From Isotricha intestinalis (taxonomy: Eukaryota > Ciliophora > Litostomatea > Vestibuliferida > Isotrichidae): a stretch of 16,337 nucleotides of DNA. The notes under the pieces are model-generated. The model had not been told where the DNA came from. It was given only the letters and a program-made list of their open reading frames with translations, and searched no databases. A program made the translations under genes and the position numbers. Position 1 is the stretch's first letter. Each line of letters begins with the position of its first letter. Below are positions 1 to 6,454 of the stretch, piece by piece. The DNA lies in assembly GCA_023807065.1 (NCBI GenBank), contig JAJJLU010000853.1:1-16337 (forward strand), written 5' to 3'.

Positions 1-38
1 CCCAATCCCCAATCCCCAATCCCCAATCCCCAATCCCC
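1..38. repeat. Telomeric repeat, C-strand (CCCCAAT)n
   Basis: The window begins with CCCAAT, then four full CCCCAAT units, then a final CCCC that runs into an imperfect CCCCAT junction. The C-rich strand reads 5' to 3' into the chromosome, which is the expected orientation for a left-hand chromosome end. The G-strand unit is therefore ATTGGGG. This is a 7-base unit, one base longer than the CCCCAA of Tetrahymena. I recall a unit of this type from rumen ciliates, but that is memory and not something shown here. The array is short, as ciliate macronuclear telomeres usually are, or the assembly has trimmed it. Confidence 0.93.
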
Positions 39-208
39 ATTAATTTGAATATATTAATTGAAACTAAAAAACTAAATTAATAGAATTATTTCACTTTGAA
101 ATTAAATTATATAATATAAAAAAAAATTTTTATAAAATATAAAATAAATATTATTAACTTTTTCATAAAATTTAATATAATTCAAAATGAGTTAATTTAA
201 AGATTACC
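39..208. other. Short subtelomeric spacer
   Basis: About 170 bp of nearly pure A+T sequence lies between the telomere and the stop codon of the first gene. I see no repeats, no coding frame and no satellite. It must hold the 3' untranslated region and transcript end of the minus-strand gene that runs towards the telomere. The very short subtelomere suits a macronuclear chromosome made by programmed fragmentation and new telomere addition. Confidence 0.6.
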
Positions 209-874
209 TTACTTATCTATTTTTAAAAAAAGATGATAATTTTGATTAACTTGAAAGCCTAAGTAATTAGAAAGCTTTCGGAGATAATTATTATCAAGAA
301 TTTCAAAATTAAAATGAGGATTTCCTTTACAATGACTTTTTTTAGGATTTATATCCCATCTAACTTGTCTTTTTCCATCAAAGGAAACAAATCTAACAAG
401 AGAATCACTTCTATTAGATAATTTCCCTTCTTTTTCTAAAAAACCTAAAAAATTAGAAGTTAATTCTAAAGCTTCACCAATATCAACCATATTATTTTGA
501 TTATTTCCAATTTTATTCAAAGTTCTAATTGAAGAATGTATATTTTGAATTTGTTTAATCATTATATTAACTGAATTTTGAGCAGCTTGTAAATTTGCTT
601 TATTATCACTTGATAAAGGAATACTTTCAATTTTCGAAGATTTACCTGTATATTGAGAATTAATAAATCTTCTACTTATTTCAACACCATTTCTTGTTGT
701 AATTTCATATTTTTCTTTATAATTATTATATGTACATTCTGTTCTTATTGTTCCTCTTCCTAATATACCTCCAATTTGAGCACTTAATGATTGTAATTCA
801 GGTAATGATAAATTATTAATATTTTTCATTGACTTATTTATTTCAGCTACTTCATTTGAATTACCGTTTCCCAT
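209..874 (-). CDS. Unrecognised subtelomeric protein, possibly N-myristoylated
   Basis: A 221-residue protein runs towards the telomere, with an ATG at 872-874 and a TAA stop. It begins MGNGNS, which fits the N-myristoylation pattern of Gly2 with Ser6, so membrane anchoring is possible. Residues 10-130 look mostly helical and polar. The C-terminal third is better structured, with VRWDINP followed by SHCKGNPHFNFE. A Asp-x-Asn-Pro stretch followed by His-x-Asn-x-Glu loosely recalls small domains at the ends of bacterial polymorphic secreted proteins, but I cannot assign a family. It has no membrane segment or signal peptide. Codon use is as A+T-rich as its neighbours, so any transfer from bacteria would be old. 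The coding call is firm; the function is unknown. Confidence 0.75.
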   Translation of the reverse strand: MGNGNSNEVAEINKSMKNINNLSLPELQSLSAQIGGILGRGTIRTECTYNNYKEKYEITTRNGVEISRRFINSQYTGKSSKIESIPLSSDNKANLQAAQNSVNIMIKQIQNIHSSIRTLNKIGNNQNNMVDIGEALELTSNFLGFLEKEGKLSNRSDSLVRFVSFDGKRQVRWDINPKKSHCKGNPHFNFEILDNNYLRKLSNYLGFQVNQNYHLFLKIDK

Positions 875-1249
875 ATTTAAATTACTTTATAAATAAATTT
901 AATGGTTTCCTTATTTATATCATCTCATTTTAAAATATATAAATTAATACTTCTTTTTTTTTAAATCTTAAACTTATGATTTAAATATTAAACTCTTAAA
1001 TCATGATTTAAACAAATGAGAAATTCTAAATATCAATTACTTAAAGAATTCATATTCAAATATTTATTTTCTCTATTTTTTAATCCTTATTTTATTTAAA
1101 AAATATACAATTAAAATATTAAAATAATTTTTTGGAAAAAAAATAATATGTTCACATATTTAACTTATTTTTCTTTTCTACTCCTAATAAAATATATATA
1201 TATAGTAATTAATTACATTAAAGAATATGAATTTTATTTTATATATTAA
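875..1249. other. Intergenic region between two minus-strand genes
   Basis: These 375 bp separate the start of the 221-residue gene from the stop of the Asn-rich gene. The region must contain the upstream gene's 3' end and the downstream gene's promoter. It is almost all A+T with homopolymer runs. It contains one 16-bp perfect palindrome with a partial direct repeat beside it, listed separately. No coding frame or RNA gene is visible. Confidence 0.5.
996..1011. repeat. 16-bp perfect palindrome TTAAATCATGATTTAA
   Basis: The sequence equals its own reverse complement across 16 bases. The half ATGATTTAAA also occurs as a direct copy at 976-985, about one and a half helical turns or more away. 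It lies 122 bp upstream of the ATG of the minus-strand gene at 874. A dimeric regulator could bind such a site. Chance palindromes are also common in A+T-rich DNA, but the central CATG makes this one somewhat less trivial. Confidence 0.35.
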
Positions 1250-2629
1250 TTAGAAAATTAAACATTTTGACTTTTTAGAATCATCAGGAGGTTTTAAATC
1301 TAAAACTTTTTCTTCTTTTTGATTATCATTATTATTATTATTTTCCAATTGTTCTTTTTTATTTATTTTTAAACTACTAGAATATTTATGCTTTATTTTT
1401 GCTATACCAATAGATTCTAAAATTTGGTTAGGATGAACTAAAAAAATTTTTTTACTTTTACTCTTATTTAAATTATTATTTTGATCTTTAGGCAAAGAAG
1501 AATTTTTATTAAGAATACTATTAGTTTCTTTTGAAAAATTATTAATAATAATACTATCATCAGAATCATTATCATCATTCATTCTTATTGTATTTTCATT
1601 ATTTGTAAAACTTTTAGAACCATTAATAAATTTTTGATAAAAATCTTCATTAATTGAAGAAATAAAATTTGAATTTGTTGAATTTCCATTTATTTCTAAA
1701 TTTCCTAATTTATTTAAAGTATTTGATTTTTCATTTAAAAAAGTTTCACTTTGATGTTCTTCACTTAATTTAATAATTTTTTCATCATCATTTTTTTGAT
1801 TTATTATATTTTCTTCTTCTAATTGTTTTTTAGCAAGTAATTTTATTTTTTCAAGAATTTCAAAAATAAAAGTAAAATAAGTTTTATATGTTTCATATCT
1901 TATCTTACTTTCAGTTTGAATTGTTTTTAAATTTTTATTCACTAATTTTTCATCACTTGAATTTAAAATATATTCATTATTAATATTATTATTTAAAATA
2001 ATTCCTGAAATTTTATCTGATAATATTTTTAATTCTTCATTATATAAAGATTCATCACCATTTTTCCCAATTGGTTGTTGAAGAGTAACAAACATTCCTA
2101 AAATTTTTTTAAGAAAAATATCATTATTTAAAACATCAATATCTTCATATTTTATTTTTTTATTTTCCATCACTTTTTTTTCACTTGAATAATTCGTTGA
2201 AGATTTCTGAGAATGATTATTTGTATTATTATTAATAATTTTTAAATTATTTGTCTTAATATTTTTTTTAGGAGAATTTGTTTTAGTGTTTGTTTGACTT
2301 GGAGTAGTTTTCATAAATATATTATTATTTATAGGAGTATATGAGATTTTAGGATTACTTGTTTTCATTGGAGAATGATATTTTCCTTTAGAAGATTTAA
2401 GTCTAATAGCTGCCATTTGTTTTTTATTATTTTTTAAAGAATTATGATTGTTTACATTTTGGTTTTGTATGTTATTTATGTTTGATTGTTGTTCTATATT
2501 ATTATTATTTGTAATTTGAGGATTTTTTAATCCTTGTTTTTTTTTCAATGTTAAGTTGTTATGATTTGATTTTATTTTTTGAATGTTATTTTGAGGAAAT
2601 ATTTTTTGGGTTAGCTTCACTTTTTTCAT
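1250..2629 (-). CDS. Asn/Lys-rich protein with C-terminal CaaX prenylation box
   Basis: This encodes 459 residues. The ATG at 2627-2629 has an in-frame TAA 12 bp upstream, which fixes the start. The stop is TAA. Residues 1-150 are basic and low-complexity, rich in Asn, Gln, Lys and Ser. A central block of about residues 155-275 (beginning KKIKYEDIDVLNNDIFLKK) looks helical and is the only part that seems folded. The rest is acidic, Asn-rich linker and a basic tail. The last four residues are CLIF after KKSK. Cys-aliphatic-aliphatic-Phe is a CaaX box, and a final Phe usually suggests geranylgeranylation; the preceding lysines would help hold it at a membrane. I recognise no catalytic domain and no GTPase motifs. 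A prenylated membrane-associated scaffold is an inference only. Confidence 0.8.
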   Translation of the reverse strand: MKKVKLTQKIFPQNNIQKIKSNHNNLTLKKKQGLKNPQITNNNNIEQQSNINNIQNQNVNNHNSLKNNKKQMAAIRLKSSKGKYHSPMKTSNPKISYTPINNNIFMKTTPSQTNTKTNSPKKNIKTNNLKIINNNTNNHSQKSSTNYSSEKKVMENKKIKYEDIDVLNNDIFLKKILGMFVTLQQPIGKNGDESLYNEELKILSDKISGIILNNNINNEYILNSSDEKLVNKNLKTIQTESKIRYETYKTYFTFIFEILEKIKLLAKKQLEEENIINQKNDDEKIIKLSEEHQSETFLNEKSNTLNKLGNLEINGNSTNSNFISSINEDFYQKFINGSKSFTNNENTIRMNDDNDSDDSIIINNFSKETNSILNKNSSLPKDQNNNLNKSKSKKIFLVHPNQILESIGIAKIKHKYSSSLKINKKEQLENNNNNDNQKEEKVLDLKPPDDSKKSKCLIF

Positions 2630-2893
2630 TTGATTTTTTTATTTAATTATTAATTTAATTAAAATTAGGAAAATTTAACGAATTGAACTATTTTTATTTT
2701 TTCATTATTTTTTAATTTAATATTAATATCTAAAGTACAATCATTTATTATTCAAAAAAATAAACAAAAAATCTATTGAATAATTTCAAAATTTAGATTA
2801 TTACCAAGATATAAAAAAAAATTTAAATTTCAAATAAAAAAAAACAATGAATTTTTAGTGACTAAAAAAATTACTTAATTTTTTAATAAATAA

Positions 2894-3106
2894 TTATTTA
2901 GGTCTTCCAATTGCTTTTTGAGGTTGATATTTTACAGAACTTTCTTCAGTTTTTTCACTGTTTTGAACTGAAGGTTGATTATCTCCATAACCAGAACATT
3001 TATCACATTTCATTCCATTTTTTAACATTCTTTCAGTTTCTTCATCTTTTGTAATTCTCTTTTTACATTCTACACATAAACATAAACGTTTTTTTGGTTT
3101 ATCCAT
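2894..3106 (-). CDS. Small Cys-rich putative zinc-binding protein
   Basis: This is a 70-residue protein. A TAA sits directly before the ATG, so the start is certain. Two cysteine pairs, C11-x2-C14 and C34-x2-C37 (CVEC and CDKC), would make a four-Cys zinc ribbon; C9 is an extra cysteine. The N-terminus is basic (MDKPKKR). The C-terminus ends QKAIGRPK, whose GRPK resembles the core of an AT-hook but lacks the first arginine. A nucleic-acid-binding role is therefore plausible, though not shown. The middle (residues 42-62) is polar and probably disordered. The upstream leader has a run of 17 A on the coding strand. It is divergent to the Myb gene, 135 bp apart. No family recognised. Confidence 0.7.
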   Translation of the reverse strand: MDKPKKRLCLCVECKKRITKDEETERMLKNGMKCDKCSGYGDNQPSVQNSEKTEESSVKYQPQKAIGRPK

Positions 3107-3241
3107 TTATTTTTTTTTTTTTTTTTACATTTAATTATTAAATGATTTAATTAGATAAAAATAAAATTAATTTTTAAATTTTGCTTTAAATGAAATTAAA
3201 TGAATTATATATAAAAATAAAACACATAATTTTTAAATTAA
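3107..3241. promoter_or_regulatory. Divergent promoter region
   Basis: This 135-bp gap separates the starts of the zinc-ribbon-like gene (minus) and the Myb gene (plus), so both promoters must lie here or overlap it. It contains a run of 17 T at 3110-3126 (plus strand), next to the minus-strand start codon. The rest is A+T-rich with no clear TATA element that stands out from the background. Confidence 0.5.
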
Positions 3242-4144
3242 ATGGAAAATAGTTCAATTAATTTATTCAATAATTTAAAATTTAATAACATTAAAATTAA
3301 GTTAGAAGATATTTCAGTTCCAACAGAAAATAAAGAAAAAAAATCAAAATTTAATAATGGAAGATGGAGCGAAGAAGAACATAAAAAATTTTTATTAGGA
3401 ATTATAGAATATGGAAATAAATGGAAAAGAATTCAAAATATAATTAAAACTCGTTCTTCAACTCAAGCTCGTTCTCATGCTCAAAAATTTTTTCTTCGAA
3501 TTAAAAAAGATTTTAAATTTAATGATGATAATAATTTAATTTTAAATAACATTAAAAATATTGAGATGTTAAAACAAGATAATTTTTCCATTAAATTTTT
3601 CTTTGAATTATTAAATAATTATGATAATAATCAATCAAATATTGAACTTGGAAAATTAGATAAAGATCAAAAAGAAAAATTATATAATTTCTTAATTCAT
3701 TTTTCAATTAAAGGGAAATATAAAACTAAAGAAAAATTTGAAAATAATAATCTAGTCAGTTGTGGTAATAAAATTATAATTAAAAACATTGATTTAAATG
3801 AATTAAATGAATATGATAATATTACTGGAAAAAATGAAAATAAAATTTTTAATATAATTAAAGATAAAAGTAGAAGAGAAACAATAAATTTAACAAATTC
3901 ATCAAAGAAATCTAACTCGACTTTAAGTGAAAGTGATAATAATAATGTAAATTCTTTAAAAAGAAAAAATGATAAAAATAATTTTGATTTAGAATTTAAT
4001 AATTATTTAGAAAATTCTATTTGTGATTGTAGTAAAAAAGGTAATCCTTTTGAAATAAATTTTGAATTATTATCTCAAACAAGTAATATAAATCATATTG
4101 AAAAAGAAGATAATAATTCATTTCTTGATTTTAATGATTATTGA
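3242..4144 (+). CDS. SHAQKYF-type single-repeat Myb transcription factor
   Basis: A 300-residue protein. Residues about 39-91 form one Myb/SANT repeat: GRWSEEEHKKFLLGIIEYG, then WKRIQ, then the diagnostic SHAQKFF (canonical SHAQKYF) at residues 78-84. The regularly spaced tryptophans W42 and W61 are present and the third is replaced, as usual for this class. Such proteins are nuclear DNA-binding regulators, known in plants, Dictyostelium and ciliates. The remainder is Asn/Lys-rich and disordered, with an acidic C-terminus that could act as an activation region. A basic stretch near residue 236 (KRKNDK) may be a nuclear localisation signal. The stop is TGA. In-frame readthrough would add only six or seven residues before TAA. 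The DNA-binding call is firm; targets are unknown. Confidence 0.9.
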   Translation: MENSSINLFNNLKFNNIKIKLEDISVPTENKEKKSKFNNGRWSEEEHKKFLLGIIEYGNKWKRIQNIIKTRSSTQARSHAQKFFLRIKKDFKFNDDNNLILNNIKNIEMLKQDNFSIKFFFELLNNYDNNQSNIELGKLDKDQKEKLYNFLIHFSIKGKYKTKEKFENNNLVSCGNKIIIKNIDLNELNEYDNITGKNENKIFNIIKDKSRRETINLTNSSKKSNSTLSESDNNNVNSLKRKNDKNNFDLEFNNYLENSICDCSKKGNPFEINFELLSQTSNINHIEKEDNNSFLDFNDY

Positions 4145-4689
4145 ATTATTTTGATGAAAGATTAAATTTAAATGCAAAATATTTAATCATTATTTAGTAT
4201 AAATAAATATTTTTATTTTTCAAAATAATTTTTGAAATTTAAAAATAACAGATAATATATAAATATATTACATTTATAACTTTTAATTTTTTAAATTATA
4301 TATATTTTTTACATAATAAAGCAAAAAAAGAAGAAAAAAATTCATAAGAGTTTAAATAATGAAATGGAAATAAAAAATATTTTTGATTTAAATTTAAATA
4401 AGTTATTAAAATAAAGAATTATTGTTTTGAAAATCACAAAAAAGAAAAATATAAGTATATACCAAAAAATAAGAGTTGAAAAGGAATTGAATTCAATATA
4501 AATTAACTTATAAATTAGATGTAAATTAGTTTATTTGATATTTATTTAATGTTTATTAAAATGAGATAATTCGAAAAAATCTATTTTATACTTGAAAAAA
4601 ATATATTATTTTATATTATTTTTTTATTTATTATATATGGGAATAATAATAATACTAATAAAATACAATAATTTTTTTATTAAATAAAT
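4145..4689. other. Tandem intergenic region, no gene seen
   Basis: These 545 bp lie between the Myb stop and the first exon of the next plus-strand gene. The sequence is A+T-rich with several stop codons in all frames. The longest ATG-initiated frame I noticed codes for only 16 residues (from 4364). A short inverted repeat just after the Myb stop is listed separately. The rest should hold the Myb 3' untranslated region and the promoter of the downstream gene. No tRNA or other RNA gene is evident. Confidence 0.5.
4160..4188 (+). terminator. Possible hairpin after Myb stop
   Basis: GATTAAAT at 4160-4167 and ATTTAATC at 4181-4188 are perfect 8-bp inverted repeats around a 13-base loop, starting 16 bp after the Myb stop. 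It could mark 3'-end processing. The stem is almost all A-T pairs, so it would be weak, and chance is a reasonable explanation. Confidence 0.2.
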
Positions 4690-6261
4690 ATGTATAATAT
4701 TTATATTGAAGAAAAACGTAAAAAACAACAAAAAGAGAAAGAAAAAATAGCTCGTAGTCAGGAACGCTATAAAAAGAAATTTAAAAGTAAAATAAAAAAT
4801 TAACAATACTTTAGAAAATATAGGAATATTATATAATAATTATGAAAATAGAGTGAAAAATTTTATAACCGAAGTAATATATATACCCTTATAAAACTTT
4901 AATAGATGACAATTCCAGCTCAAAAAATAGAATTAAGAGATTTATCCTATAGAGAACTATCATTTAGAGATGAACCAAAAACAGAAAGAAAAAAAAAACC
5001 ATTTATATTTAAAGGATATAAAACTGAAGAAGATAGAATAAATGAAACAATAAAAAATAATAGATATTTATTTAATTTCCCCGAAGAAGAAAAAGGAAAA
5101 AATACAAAGACTAATGATGCAAAAGAAGATATTTTTAATTTTGATATTCCAAATCCAAAAAGTACAAAATTAAATAGAACTCTCACTTTAAATAACGATG
5201 AATTAAAATATATGCTTAAAAATGATATTATATTACAACCTCATTTAAGGTTTAAAGCAAGAACTGATTTAGAAAGAGTTTATGATGCTTTAGATGGAAG
5301 AATTTTTAAAGATTCTGAAAAAAATGTTTTAGAAAGACAATTAAAAAATATTGGTTTATATTCTTTTGAAAAACCAAAAGATATATTAAGAAAAGTAACT
5401 TTATTAAATGGAAAAAATAATTCAATTTCTAAAATAGAAGATGTTGAAGAAGAAGATATAAATGAAAATAATAATGAAATGTCAAAAAGAGGTTATAAGA
5501 TAAAACAAAATCCTTTAATTCATGAAGAAAAAAAAGAAGTAAAAGCTAAAAACAATATATATGGCAGTGGAAATTTATATTATATTCCAAAACATTTTGA
5601 ATATAAACCTTGGAGAAGAAGATTAGATTTAAATGCTGAAGCTGAAAGAATTTTAAGTGAATATCATGTTAAAACTCATTTTAAAGCTGCAGAAGAGATT
5701 GCAGAAAATAAAATGCTAACTAAAAAAGAAGATAAAGAAAAAGTCGAAAATATGATAAAAAAAAATAAAAGAATACAAAATAGAAAAAAAGATCCTTTTA
5801 ATTTTGAAAGAAATCATTTTAATGAAAAAGAAACTGAAACTTTTTATGCTCCATATGAAAAAAATGAAAATCCTTTTGCTGATAAAAATAAACATAATTA
5901 TGATAAATCTACTTTAAAAGCTTTATCAAATATTGCTTTTAAAGTACCTGATGATAATTTTGAAAATAATGAAGGAAAAGAAAATGAATTTATTAAAAAA
6001 GAAAATGCTGTTGAAGGATATGCTAATAAAGTGAATAAAAAGCAACTTGTTGATGAACATAATGTTTTAATTGATGGAGAAATTTATTATAAAGATACTC
6101 AATTTGATATTATTGCTAATAAAGTATTAAATAATTGTAAAGTCTATAAACAAAAAAGTAAAAATAATGATACTAATTTAAAAAAAGGAGATGGGAAATT
6201 AATGATTACTCATGGTTTATCTATTAATCAATTTGAAAAAAAATATAATTTAGAAGAATAA
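4690..6261 (+). CDS. Charged protein of unknown function, three exons (reconstructed)
   Basis: I read three exons: 4690-4786, 4815-4873 and 4906-6261, giving 1512 bases, or 503 residues plus TAA TAA. The ATG at 4690 has an in-frame TAA 9 bp upstream. Introns of 28 and 32 bp restore one open frame across all parts. The 5' exons encode a Lys/Arg/Glu-rich N-terminus (MYNIYIEEKRKKQQKEKEK) and a short bridge ending NFITE before MTIPAQKIELRDLSYREL. A conserved-looking block begins about residue 155 (LRFKARTDLERVYDALDGR), and a second includes YIPKHFEYKPWRRRLDL. The rest is charged and probably partly coiled coil. There is no signal peptide, membrane segment or known enzyme motif. The style resembles axonemal or basal-body proteins, but I cannot name the family. 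A shorter form starting at ATG 4906 (451 residues) is the alternative. Confidence 0.75.
4787..4814 (+). other. 28-bp intron, phase 1
   Basis: The intron starts GTAAAATA and ends CTTTAG. Without removal the frame from ATG 4690 ends at the TAA at 4801; removing exactly 28 bp joins it to the open frame of 4796-4873. The donor is identical over eight bases to both introns in the large PAS-protein gene of this window. Confidence 0.7.
4874..4905 (+). other. 32-bp intron, phase 0
   Basis: The intron starts GTAATATA and ends TTAATAG, immediately before the codon ATG at 4906. Its removal joins the second exon in phase 0 to the long downstream exon. Its length matches the other introns here. The unspliced sequence contains an in-frame TAA or TAG in this stretch. 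Confidence 0.7.
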
Positions 6262-6316
6262 TAAATCATATTAAGGATTTTAATTAAAAAAAACTATTTA
6301 TATTTTAATATTACTT

Positions 6317-6342
6317 TTTTACTTTTATTATCAAAAGTAAAA
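6317..6342. terminator. 10-bp perfect hairpin between convergent genes
   Basis: TTTTACTTTT at 6317-6326 and AAAAGTAAAA at 6333-6342 pair perfectly around the 6-base loop ATTATC. It lies in the 193-bp gap between the stops of the convergent plus-strand gene (6261) and the CDK gene (6455), where both transcripts must end. On either strand the stem has an A or T run on each side. A role in transcript ending is an inference from position and symmetry. Confidence 0.4.
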
Positions 6343-6454
6343 TCAAAAAACTTTAAATAATAATAATTACCAAAAAGGACATATATATCTCAACAAAAAA
6401 ATCACAAAAAAATAAAAAAATTAATATAAAAAAAAAGTAAAAGAAAAAAAGTTT

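Noticed and set aside
1250..2629. Trinucleotide Asn repeats (ATT runs near 1328-1342) as an expanded microsatellite element
   Set aside because: They are in frame and match the general Asn richness of proteins from this A+T-rich genome.
4139..4165. TGA of the Myb gene read as tryptophan
   Set aside because: Readthrough would add only about seven residues before TAA, no other gene needs TGA as sense, and the kinase gene also ends naturally at TGA.
4364..4414. ATG-initiated 16-codon frame in the gap after the Myb gene
   Set aside because: Too short, no recognisable product, and I found no splice join that extends it into the downstream gene.
4624..4806. A Phe/Ile-rich minus-strand open frame opposite the first exon of the plus-strand gene
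   Set aside because: Its composition is what the reverse of Lys/Glu-rich coding sequence gives, and the plus strand makes a spliced gene with matching intron signals.
4947..5186. Minus-strand 79-codon frame opposite the large third exon
   Set aside because: It is an antisense reflection of a Lys/Glu-rich coding region with no independent support.
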